A stretch of 64,000 nt of DNA from Bacillus_BD sp963765265 (GTDB lineage Bacteria > Bacillota > Bacilli > Bacillales > Cytobacillaceae). The notes below the pieces were generated by a model, which did not search any database, was not told the origin of the DNA, and saw only the letters and a program-made list of their open reading frames with translations. Made by a program: the position numbers and the translations under genes. Below are positions 28,126 to 35,936 of this stretch, one piece after another. The stretch is taken from NCBI GenBank assembly GCA_963765265.1, contig CAVXVN010000012.1, positions 1 through 64,000 on the forward strand. Direction: 5' to 3'. Position 1 is the first letter of the stretch. Every line of letters begins with the position of its first letter.

Positions 28126-28887
28126 TTAGGTTAATGTCCATAATTTATTCGCTTCTTCTAAATCCTTAGGAGTATCAATGGAAATCCATAATTCTTCATG
28201 TTCGTACACGGCTAATTCTCCGTCTTCAATCAATTTTTTTAGAGGCTCATCTTCTAATACACAATTTTGATCTTCAGATAAATAATCAAAAAACTTTTTA
28301 TTACATACATAAAATCCGCCGTTAATCGTCATATCTAACATGGGCTTTTCCCTAAAATCTGTGGCAACTCCATTTTCTACTGTTAAAACTCCATATTGGC
28401 TGTTCTTTTTAATTCCTGTTAGTGTGACCGTTTTGCCCTTTTCTTTATGAAACTTGACTAATTTTTCTAAATCGATATTTGCTAGGCCATCTCCGTAAGT
28501 TACCAGGAATGTTTCATCATCTAAATATTCTTCAACCTTTTTAATTCTAGCACCGGTCATTGTATCTTGTCCTGTATCCACACATGTTATCTTCCAGGTT
28601 TCAACCTCGTTTAACAAGCTGTATTTATTGTCACGAAGACAAAGTTCAAAGTCATGATCTTTCCATGAATAATCCATAAAATATTCTTTAATTTGATCTC
28701 CTTTGTAACCAAGTGGTAGGATGAAATGATGATGATTGTACTGACTAAAAAGTTTCATGATATGCCAAATGATCGGTTTACCTTTTACCTTTGCCAAAGT
28801 TTTAGGGACATCTTCTCCAATTCCCCTCATTCTTAATCCCTTTCCGCCACATAGTATAACTACTTTTATCTTAATCACCTTCTTCAT
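28126..28887 (-). CDS. rfbF: Glucose-1-phosphate cytidylyltransferase
   Basis: Nucleotidyltransferase of about 253 residues that makes CDP-glucose from CTP and glucose-1-phosphate. The N-terminal signature LCGGKGLRMRGIGED is a variant of GGxGTR and precedes PKTLAKVKGKPIIWHIMKLF, where Lys contacts phosphate. LGYKGDQIKEYF and the TYGDGLAN metal-binding Asp follow, with NGGFYV later. The frame can start at TTG 28911; ATG 28887 is chosen as the family-like start but the ribosome site is not strong. It is the first enzyme of the island's CDP-sugar pathway. Confidence 0.85.
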   Translation of the reverse strand: MKKVIKIKVVILCGGKGLRMRGIGEDVPKTLAKVKGKPIIWHIMKLFSQYNHHHFILPLGYKGDQIKEYFMDYSWKDHDFELCLRDNKYSLLNEVETWKITCVDTGQDTMTGARIKKVEEYLDDETFLVTYGDGLANIDLEKLVKFHKEKGKTVTLTGIKKNSQYGVLTVENGVATDFREKPMLDMTINGGFYVCNKKFFDYLSEDQNCVLEDEPLKKLIEDGELAVYEHEELWISIDTPKDLEEANKLWTLT

Positions 28888-28913
28888 TTTTTTAATTGCC
28901 TCAAATGGCAATA

Positions 28914-29714
28914 TTAAGATTTAATTAATTCTAGATTTTTTTCATAACCATACATGACAAAGTCCCGATGATAAATTTCTTCTACTAAACTCTTTGTTTC
29001 GTCATCAAAAAAACTGTTATATGTTGGAAAAACCGGGAATAATGGATCGTTGATGCTCATTTCAGCATACTGACCCTCATACTTCATATAATTAGAAGTA
29101 TTATGGCCTGAGAGAAATTGGTTGCTATCTGTTTTCTTTAAGTTATGTTTATTTTCTATTTCTGCAAGATGAATACGGAAATTTTCCAATTTAATAATAT
29201 GGTCTACAAATTGTTCTTCACCATCAATATATTGTTCTGCGAAGTGGTGGTTTGTTGATGAAATATCTGAACCCGTCTCCTTTAGATAATATAAAAATTG
29301 TTTAAAAGAAACGCCACTATGGCTTTGTCCAATCGAATCAGTAAAAGGTTGTTGTTCGATTGTTTTCCATACTTCATACCAATAAGGTTCATCATAGTAG
29401 TAAAGCATGAGAAATGAACTGACTGCACGTTTATAAGGGTTACGTACTAACTTATATACCTCTTTTTTTCTATTTAACAATTGACCAACCAGTTCTTCAG
29501 CATAAGAATCTTTGTTTTTGAAAACATTGATTTCATATTGATGAATCCATGGATGATATTTTTGGGCGTTATCAAGCAAGTCAATCTGATGAAAAAACCA
29601 GCTTAATAGAGTGGTACAGCCACTTTTATGGCTCCACATGAGAATAATAGGAAATGATGGGTGAAAGTTTGGCATTCTTTTAAACATCAGGTTCATCGAT
29701 TTCATATGATCCAT
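28914..29714 (-). CDS. Sulfotransferase family protein
   Basis: Protein of 266 residues with the two motifs of PAPS-dependent sulfotransferases: the 5'-phosphosulfate loop MWSHKSGCTTLLSWFF near the N-terminus and the 3'-phosphate segment VRNPYKRAVSSF. This is the carbohydrate/Golgi-type sulfotransferase family, which adds sulfate to sugars. AAAGGAG before ATG 29714 fixes the start; the frame is open to 29735. It lies 26 bases before rfbF in the same direction. Sulfated surface glycans are rare in Bacillus, which makes this member of the island unusual. The acceptor is inferred to be the glycan. Confidence 0.8.
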   Translation of the reverse strand: MDHMKSMNLMFKRMPNFHPSFPIILMWSHKSGCTTLLSWFFHQIDLLDNAQKYHPWIHQYEINVFKNKDSYAEELVGQLLNRKKEVYKLVRNPYKRAVSSFLMLYYYDEPYWYEVWKTIEQQPFTDSIGQSHSGVSFKQFLYYLKETGSDISSTNHHFAEQYIDGEEQFVDHIIKLENFRIHLAEIENKHNLKKTDSNQFLSGHNTSNYMKYEGQYAEMSINDPLFPVFPTYNSFFDDETKSLVEEIYHRDFVMYGYEKNLELIKS

Positions 29715-29899
29715 ACTCTGTATTGCTCCTTTCATAAGAAAATTTAGTGATGAATGTAAGGGGAATGTATTAAAAATAGATGGAAATCATTTAGGGTTGA
29801 AAACTGAATTTTGCAATGCTACTAGAATGAACATGACTAAGTAAAGAAGCAATGGTCATAGATATAGATATTTTTTCGGGATCATCTAATTATTTAACC

Positions 29900-31051
29900 T
29901 CATTTTTTCGCATGACGGAAAAGGTTCATTGGCTGATACAGTATATCTTGATTATCTTCTTTCGGTTGGAGGGAGCTAATATTCTTTTGAAGATCTTGAA
30001 TGTAAGGCGTGTAGATATATTCAATGGTCTCAGGGGTGAAGTTTAGTTTCTCCAATTTCCATAAATCGAATTCTTCTTCGTTTAAAATGTAACATACTCC
30101 CAAAATGGTAAGTGACTAGCTCCGTATCGTCTAACATCGTCTTATTTGTTTTTTTTACGGACAGTATATAGATCGTTCATCACTAAATTCCACGGAGCGG
30201 CATTGACGCCAATATTTCGGATGATTTTGATATTTTCAAACAAGTGAGGGATATGCTCTAAATATTTCTGGTCCCCCCAGCGATTCCATGTCAGATCATG
30301 CTTATCAAAACACCATTCCAAACATTTTTCCTTCCACCAATTAAGAATATTTCTGCTGTTTTCCTCTTGTTTAAAACCGAGCAAACCAGCCTGATAATAG
30401 CCATATCTCGATCCCAATTCAGGAGCTGCGCGCTGTGAACACATGAACATAGAAGCGGTCCCCCATTCATCAAATAGAGGTTTTGGGTTGGAAAAGAAAT
30501 ATTGATCAGCATCACTGTAAACAAGACGGTCAACCTCTCTAAAAGAATCCAATACATATAGACATAAGCTGAGGCTTTAAGGTCCAACAATATTCTTGTA
30601 ATGTTCTAGACTGTTTCACTTTTTGAAATTCACGTGATTCGATTTCCTTCACAGAAAGTATAGTCGCATGGCTTAAATTCATTTCAGAGAGTATCGCGAA
30701 ACTCATATCATCAACGCAACAAAACCATATATGGAAGTTATCACCATGATTCTTCAAAGAATCATAGAGCGTTAAGCCTTTAACTAAATACTCTTCACTG
30801 ACAATGGTGCAGAAGTTGTAAAAATCATCCCATTGATTCATTTTGCGTTTAAATGGAGTAAACTTGTATGAGGTTTTTGCTTTTGAAAATCCATTATCTA
30901 CATGAACCGGTATTTTGATGCCGAGTTTATTTAATATATTTAGAGGTCTTTTCAAATAAGGAAAATACATCTTAGGTCTGTCAAAGAGTTTATTTAAGAG
31001 TTTCGGTTGCATTTTTCTTAGCATCGATATCACTGTTTGAATTTCTTCCAA
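29900..31051 (-). pseudogene. Glycosyltransferase-like protein, broken by three frameshifts
   Basis: Three consecutive minus-strand frames align end to end with the intact paralog at 31071-32021. The first gives LKGLTLYDSLKNHGDNFHIW-like and YCWTLKPQL; the second VYSDADQYFFSNPKPLFDEW with a DAD (DxD) motif, RYGYYQAGLLGFKQ and WGDQKYLEHIP; the third ILNEEEFDLWKLEKL. Breaks lie at about 30555-30562, in the eight-T run at 30149-30156, and at GGG/CCC 30099-30101. At each, removing one base restores the paralog's frame. The start is a TTG at 31051 with a weak ribosome site. It would transfer a sugar from a nucleotide donor. Confidence 0.7.
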
Positions 31052-31070
31052 ATATGGGATATAAATTTCT

Positions 31071-32021
31071 CTAATGATTGATTCCTTGGATGATTAAAGT
31101 ATCTAATGACCAAAGATCGAATTCGTCTTCGTTAAATATCTTGAGACAAGCAAAATGGAAAGCAATCAGGGGATCTTTTTCGATATACAATTGATTGTTG
31201 ATTCTCTCCATTTTATAATCGTTGTTATAAATGCAATTCCAAGGGGCTGCATTAATTCCTAAATGTTTAGACACTTTAATATGAGGGAAAAGATAGGGAA
31301 GCTGGTCTAAATACTTTTGATCCCCAAATTTATCATCTTCTGGTTTGGCGAAACACCATTCTAAACATTGTTTTTTCCACCATCTCAAGCTTTCTAAACC
31401 AATTTTGTCATTTTTAAATCCAATAAGCCCTGCCTGATAGAGCCCGTATTTCTTTTCAACCCAATCTAAATCTCTTTGGGGACAAAGGAAAACTGAACTC
31501 TCGTGCCATTCTTTAAATAAAGGGGTTGGATCTGAGAAAAAGTATAAATCTGAGTCACAGTAAACCATTGAATGGAGCTTATGCGTTGTTAAGAGATATT
31601 CGATCAGTGGTGCTTTAAGTGTCCAGCAATATTCATTTATTTCACGCTCTTTTTTCACTTTTCTAAGTAGGTCATCTTCCAATTCTTCCACTTTGAAAAT
31701 ATTTATATTTTCCAGATTCATACTTTTAAGCGTCTTATAGGTCAATTGATCTAAACAACAAATCCATAAATGAAAATTACGTGAGTTTCTCTGAAGCGAA
31801 TTGTATAAAGCGATCGCTTTAATTAAATATTTCTTTCCAACAACTATACAAAAATGTTGGTATTCTGATTTTTCATTATCATCTTTGGTGAGGGTTTCTT
31901 GTTTTTTAGAGTTTTCTTGTGTTGAATTAAATCGTTCCACTAGATCATTTTTGCATGGGATACTAGGACGGTCAAAATAGGGCATTTTTTTGTAAAAGTC
32001 TTTTTGATTAAAAATTTGCAC
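31071..32021 (-). CDS. Glycosyltransferase-like protein (nucleotide-sugar type)
   Basis: Protein of 316 residues with a GTG start and AAAGGAG before it. The region from residue 55 reads FCIVVGKKYLIKAIALYNSL, then YCDSDLYFFSDPTPLF with the DxD motif used to hold metal and nucleotide sugar, and GLYQAGLIGFKND. The C-terminus reads PLIAFHFACLKIFNEDEFDLW. This resembles GT-A fold transferases of the GT8-like type. It is the first gene of the minus-strand island. It and the broken gene downstream are paralogs by tandem duplication. The donor, probably the CDP-sugar, is inferred. Confidence 0.75.
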   Translation of the reverse strand: MQIFNQKDFYKKMPYFDRPSIPCKNDLVERFNSTQENSKKQETLTKDDNEKSEYQHFCIVVGKKYLIKAIALYNSLQRNSRNFHLWICCLDQLTYKTLKSMNLENINIFKVEELEDDLLRKVKKEREINEYCWTLKAPLIEYLLTTHKLHSMVYCDSDLYFFSDPTPLFKEWHESSVFLCPQRDLDWVEKKYGLYQAGLIGFKNDKIGLESLRWWKKQCLEWCFAKPEDDKFGDQKYLDQLPYLFPHIKVSKHLGINAAPWNCIYNNDYKMERINNQLYIEKDPLIAFHFACLKIFNEDEFDLWSLDTLIIQGINH

Positions 32022-32275
32022 CTGTTTTCTCCTTTCGAATAGTTATGACATCTTTCTTTTAATTTAGTTCCGACTTAAGGCAAGTCCCATTTTCCTCTTC
32101 CTTAAAAAAAATTCTAAATCAATTACTAGTTTAGAAGCACTAAAATACTTTACCATCATATTAAAAAGTTTAAATAATGATTGGGTTTTTATAGGAATTT
32201 TATTGAAATTGGATTTTTAGGCATATATTGTAAGTTATAAAGGTTGGTTTCTCAGTGAAGATTCAGATGTAATAG
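32022..32275. other. AT-rich intergenic region, island promoter side
   Basis: About 250 bases between the divergent island and the hydrolase remnant. It should carry the minus-strand island promoter. I found no clear -35/-10 pair, palindrome or ORF. Confidence 0.35.
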
Positions 32276-32415
32276 ACTTTGGATTTTAATCTAGTAACTA
32301 TAGAACAATTGAAAAATATCGTTGAAGACATAGGAAATATAGCAAGATTTGTAGAATTAAAGAATCGAAGTAAAGAAAGTCCCCTAAATGATACAAAAAG
32401 GAGAGATTCCAGTGA
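32276..32415 (+). pseudogene. Diverged 3' fragment of an alpha/beta hydrolase
   Basis: Following an in-frame stop at 32273, this stretch reads EQLKNIVEDIGNIARFVELK then SKESPLND. The intact hydrolase C-terminus reads EIMEDLGDVARFVELK then GHSPLMDD. The match (EDxGxxARFVELK and SPLxD) is clear, but the catalytic His of GHSPL is absent. There is no start codon and the fragment runs into the ribosome site of the acyl-CoA synthetase. It looks like the left-over end of a hydrolase gene that once preceded the synthetase. Confidence 0.65.
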
Positions 32416-33905
32416 GGTTGGAGCTTGATTGGGTTGAAAGTAGAGCAAGGTTGACACCAGATGCAGAAGCCATTGTGGATGTAGAACAAGCGAGAAGCTG
32501 GACGTTTGCTGAGCTGAATAAACGAAGTGAGGCTGCAGCAGGCTGGCTGAGAAAGAAAGGTGTCAATAAAGGGGATCGAGTCGCCTTGCTTTCTCCTAAT
32601 CATATTAGTTATTTTGATTTACTTTTTGCCTGTATGAAATTAGGGGCCATATTTGTTCCTCTTAATTGGAGATTGGCGGCCGACGAAATTGACTATATTC
32701 TGCAGGATTGCACGCCAAAGGTCATGGGGTATCACTCATCATTTACTGAAAAGATAAATGAACTTCCTTTCTTAGAGTCCTTAAGTTTTAAAATCGATGA
32801 TGAAGTGTATCTCGGTCAAGCGATTTCTCTAAATACGGAAGTGGAAATTACTGAAAGTGATCCTCTTGCCATTCTATATACAGGTGGAACAACCGGAAAA
32901 CCAAAAGGGGTAGTGTTGTCGCATCAATCGATTATGTGGAATGGGTTAAATACGATCCTAAGCTGGAATTTAACAAAGGAAGATACAACTCTTACGTATA
33001 TGCCATTGTTTCATACGGGTGGGTTAAATGCCTTATCGATTCCTCTTTTAATGATCGGTGGGAAAGTGGTTTTGGCTAGTATGTTCAACCCAACCGAAGC
33101 CATTGCTAATTTAAATTCATACAAATGCACGATTGTATTGTTGGTTCCGACCATGTATCACATGATGGTAAATACAGATGAATTTAAAAAGCAAGACTTT
33201 CCAACGGTGAAAACCTTTTTATCAGGAGGAGCGCCTTGTCCTTTGGAAATCTATGAGGAATTTATGCGTAAAGGATTGTCCTTTAAAGAGGGATACGGTT
33301 TAACGGAAGCAGGACCAAATAATTTTTATATGGACCCAAGTAAAGTGAAAGAAATACGAGGTTCTGTTGGAAAACCAATGTTGTTCAATTCTATAAAAAT
33401 AATGAGAGAAGATGGAACAGAGACGGGGCCTGATGAAGTAGGGGAATTAACCATTAAAGGAAAGCATGCCTTTCAATGTTACTGGAATAATCCCGAAGCT
33501 ACCGAAGAAACGATGTCAGCTGGATGGCTTCAGACAGGTGATTTAGCTAAAAGAGATCACGAGGGCTACTATTATATTGTGGGTCGAAAAAAGGATCTCA
33601 TTATAACGGGTGGGGAAAATGTATATCCGTTAGAGGTCGAAAATTGGATTTCTAGCCTACCTCAAGTGGATGAAGTGGGCGTTGTCGGAATTCCTGACCA
33701 GAAGTGGGGAGAGCTCGTTACAGCGTTCATTGTTTTAAAAGAAAATGGAAAGTTAACAGTAGACGAACTAAGACGGCATTGTTCCAGTAAACTTGGAAAT
33801 TATAAAATTCCAAAAGAAATTATTTTCTTAGAGGAACTTCCGAAAACACATGTAGGAAAAATAGATAAAAAGGAATTAATGAAGCTAGGAATGAAAAGGG
33901 TGTGA
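32412..33905 (+). CDS. Acyl-CoA synthetase (AMP-dependent ligase)
   Basis: Adenylate-forming enzyme of 497 residues that activates a carboxylic acid to its acyl-CoA. The ATP motif is LYTGGTTGKPKGVVLSH. GYGLTEAGP, TGDLAKRDHEGYYYIVGR, the hinge KKDLIITGGENVYPLEVE and the catalytic Lys in THVGKIDKKEL follow in order. The frame opens at 32388, but AAAAGGAG lies six bases before GTG 32412, which fixes the start. Length and motifs fit medium- or long-chain fatty-acid or aryl-acid ligases. It may form a pathway with the alpha/beta hydrolase (24905), now separated by the glycan island. Confidence 0.9.
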   Translation: MRLELDWVESRARLTPDAEAIVDVEQARSWTFAELNKRSEAAAGWLRKKGVNKGDRVALLSPNHISYFDLLFACMKLGAIFVPLNWRLAADEIDYILQDCTPKVMGYHSSFTEKINELPFLESLSFKIDDEVYLGQAISLNTEVEITESDPLAILYTGGTTGKPKGVVLSHQSIMWNGLNTILSWNLTKEDTTLTYMPLFHTGGLNALSIPLLMIGGKVVLASMFNPTEAIANLNSYKCTIVLLVPTMYHMMVNTDEFKKQDFPTVKTFLSGGAPCPLEIYEEFMRKGLSFKEGYGLTEAGPNNFYMDPSKVKEIRGSVGKPMLFNSIKIMREDGTETGPDEVGELTIKGKHAFQCYWNNPEATEETMSAGWLQTGDLAKRDHEGYYYIVGRKKDLIITGGENVYPLEVENWISSLPQVDEVGVVGIPDQKWGELVTAFIVLKENGKLTVDELRRHCSSKLGNYKIPKEIIFLEELPKTHVGKIDKKELMKLGMKRV

Positions 33906-33929
33906 GTCCACCTGAATGATTGTTAGGAT

Positions 33930-33970
33930 AGTCTATTTCCATTAAGGAAGTGGGCTTTTTCTTTTTTTAG
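33930..33970 (+). terminator. Terminator after the acyl-CoA synthetase
   Basis: AGTCTATTTCC pairs with GGAAGTGGGCT, partly through G-U pairs, and is followed by a long T-rich tract. Confidence 0.6.
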
Positions 33971-34047
33971 AATAAGGCTGTTTTCGAAAGGATTGTTGTT
34001 TTTCGATCAGCTTTATGATTAAAGTTTTTCATAATGAGCCTATGGTT

Positions 34048-34605
34048 CGGACTCGTTCTTATTTATTGCAGGATTCCTGTCCGAATCAGCCTATCATTCG
34101 GACCCGTTTCACATTGATTGCAGGATTCCTGTCCGAATCAGCCTATCATTCGGACCCGTTTCACATTCATTGCAGGATTCCTGTCCGAATCAGCCTATCA
34201 TTCGGACCCGTTTCACATTCATTGCAGGATTCCTGTCCGAATCAGCCTATCATTCGGACCCGTTTCACATTCATTGCAGGATTCCTGTCCGAATCAGCCT
34301 ATCATTCGGACCCGTTTCACATTTATTGCAGGAAGCCTGTCCGAATCAGCCTCCCAATCGGACTCGTTTCACATTTATTGCAGGAAGCCTGTCGAATCAG
34401 ACTCCAATCGGACTCGTTTCACATTTATTGCAGGAAGCCTGTCCGAATCAGCTTACCATTCGGACTCGTTTCACATTAATTACAGGAAGCCTGTCCGAAT
34501 CAGCCTCCCAATCGGACTCGTATCGCATTAATTACAGGAATGCCTGTCCGAATCAGCCTCCCATTCGGACTCAATTTCCCCCTGGACTCACCAAACCTGT
34601 CCAAA
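34048..34605. repeat. Tandem array of 52-bp units, ten copies plus a partial one
   Basis: Units start at 34048, 34099, 34151, 34203, 34255, 34307, 34359, 34409, 34461, 34513 and (partial) 34566. Spacings are 50 to 53 bp, nearly all 52. Each unit reads CGGACNCGTTTCACATT, then a CAGGA(TT or AG)CCTGTCCGAATCAGCC segment. TCCGAAT and ATTCGGA of adjacent units form a 7-bp hairpin. Units 3-5 are identical and the last four differ more (ATCGG instead of TTCGG). All three frames are open because 52 is not divisible by three; no ribosome site precedes it, so I do not call a protein. Confidence 0.95.
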
Positions 34606-34735
34606 AAAGGTTCTTAGTGGGTACAATTTAGCATAAAGAACAACAGAGTTTACGAAAAGAGCCTAGACTAGAATAAAAAATGGAAAGGAAGTGATACTAA
34701 AATGGATTAAGACAACTAAAGGAGTCCAAACAACT

Positions 34736-35389
34736 ATGAAAAAAAAGTTCCTATCCATGATTTTCGTTCTTTCGCTCGTCTTCATGAACACAACCACTTT
34801 TGTAAAAGCTGAAGAGAGTAGCAGCAGACCTTCGAATCAAACATGCATAAATGAATCTGTCATCAAATTAAAAGATGAGATGCAAAAGCTTTGGATTGAT
34901 CATGCATGGTGGACAAGAAGTGTGACTATCAGTAAACTTGCAAACCTTGAGGATCAAAATGAGGTGTTAAATAGGCTTTTACAAAATCAAGTGGATATTG
35001 GCAATCTCATCAAACCTTATTATGGAGATGAAGCGGGTAACAAGCTGACTACATTGCTAAAAGAACATATCGTGATTGCAGGTGAAATTATTGATGCAGC
35101 AAAAAAAGGTGATCAAAAAAATGTAGATAAATTCAATAAGGATTGGGTTCGAAATGCCGATGAAATTGTAGCTTTTCTATCAAGTGCCAATCCAAATTGG
35201 TCCAAAAAAGAGCTAACGGATATGTTTTATGCTCATTTGAAATTTATCACAGACGAAGTGACACACAGACTTAAAAAGGAATGGGCAGCAGATATTAAGA
35301 CCGTTGACCTTAATGAGACCCATTTAATTCATATGAGTGACTTTCTGACCGATGGAATTGTTAAGCAATTCCCGGAAAAATTTAAGTAA
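34736..35389 (+). CDS. Secreted helical protein of unknown function
   Basis: Exported protein of 217 residues. A signal peptide (MKKKFLSMIFVLSLVFMNTT) ends near residue 25 at VKA. The mature part is helical and contains WIDHAWWTRSVTISKLA, NLLQNQVDIGN-like and YGDEAGNKLTTLLKEHI. This family is common in bacilli and is sometimes mislabelled as a glycosyltransferase; I know no function. The ATG 34691 is not used: AAAGGAG lies ten bases before ATG 34736. A strong terminator follows. It lies 130 bases after the tandem array, so the array could be in its upstream region. Confidence 0.7.
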   Translation: MKKKFLSMIFVLSLVFMNTTTFVKAEESSSRPSNQTCINESVIKLKDEMQKLWIDHAWWTRSVTISKLANLEDQNEVLNRLLQNQVDIGNLIKPYYGDEAGNKLTTLLKEHIVIAGEIIDAAKKGDQKNVDKFNKDWVRNADEIVAFLSSANPNWSKKELTDMFYAHLKFITDEVTHRLKKEWAADIKTVDLNETHLIHMSDFLTDGIVKQFPEKFK

Positions 35390-35396
35390 AAATAGA

Positions 35397-35446
35397 GAGC
35401 TGTTCCATAAGGTGTTTGAAACCTTATAGGACAGTTCTTTTTTACT
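35397..35446 (+). terminator. Terminator after the secreted protein
   Basis: GAGCTGTTCCATAAGGT pairs with ACCTTATAGGACAGTTC around a short loop, followed by six T. Confidence 0.85.
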
Positions 35447-35504
35447 TGTATAATGGCCATATTCCAAATGGGGAAAATGATCTTAGAGACCCTTTGGTGA
35501 AACA

Positions 35505-35660
35505 AAGTCGTCATCTTGTTTTTTACTGAAAATTTATATGTTATATTATATAACATATAAATTTGTTTTTAATGAATTTCCTGCAACCATGAAAGAGTAA
35601 ATGGTTTCGTTTAGCCATCAACTTTTTAATTTCAGGAATTTTCCCATGGATAATCCCCAA
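35505..35660 (+). repeat. Upstream copy of the nir/nas promoter region
   Basis: About 155 bases are repeated with roughly three quarters identity at 35781-35936. Shared landmarks in order are GTCATCTTGTTTT, the TnrA-type box, TTTTTAATGAATTT-type stretch, AAAGAGTAAATGGTTTCG and a final ATGGATAA at the site of a start codon. The second copy is the actual leader of the first nirB gene. In this first copy the start codon is not followed by a nirB frame, so it looks like a remnant of a duplication. Confidence 0.7.
35539..35555 (+). promoter_or_regulatory. TnrA/GlnR-type box, first copy
   Basis: TGTTATATTATATAACA fits the TnrA/GlnR consensus TGTNAN7TNACA exactly. It lies at the centre of a 35-bp perfect palindrome (35530-35564, 16-base arms), larger than a normal box. 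By family knowledge this would be bound by TnrA under nitrogen limitation. Confidence 0.6.
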
Positions 35661-35780
35661 AACACCTCCATAAAAATAATTGCTTTTTCCTTACAATATA
35701 TATGATGAAATAACTGGAATCAATGGTTTTTTATTAATTAAACATCACATAACCGTGTACTGGTTTGTACAAATACTACT

Positions 35781-35936
35781 TCTTTGTCATCTTGTTTTTC
35801 TCTAAAAAATTGTATGTTAGATTATATGACATAACCCATTGTTTTTGATGAATTTTATGTAACAATGAAAAAGTAAATAGTTTCGTTAAGCCTCAACTTT
35901 ATCATTTCTGGAGGTCTTTCATGGATAAACAAAAGT
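35781..35936 (+). repeat. Downstream copy of the nir/nas promoter region
   Basis: Second member of the 155-bp direct repeat. It contains the true ribosome site TCTGGAGG and ATG 35921 of the first nirB gene. Here the larger palindrome of copy 1 has decayed but the 17-base regulator box is kept. Confidence 0.7.
35815..35831 (+). promoter_or_regulatory. TnrA/GlnR-type box ahead of the nitrate/nitrite cluster
   Basis: TGTTAGATTATATGACA matches the TnrA/GlnR consensus (TGTNAN7TNACA, with an AT-rich centre) at every fixed position. It lies about 90 bases before the nirB start. In B. subtilis TnrA activates the nas genes, so activation here under nitrogen limitation is likely. Binding is inferred. 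Confidence 0.7.

Noticed and set aside
34048..34605. CRISPR array
   Set aside because: Units are contiguous tandem copies without unique spacers, and no cas genes lie near.
34015..34631. Three overlapping repetitive ORFs of about 140-155 codons
   Set aside because: They are the three frames of the 52-bp tandem array, which is open in every frame because 52 is not divisible by three. There is no ribosome site, signal or conserved motif.
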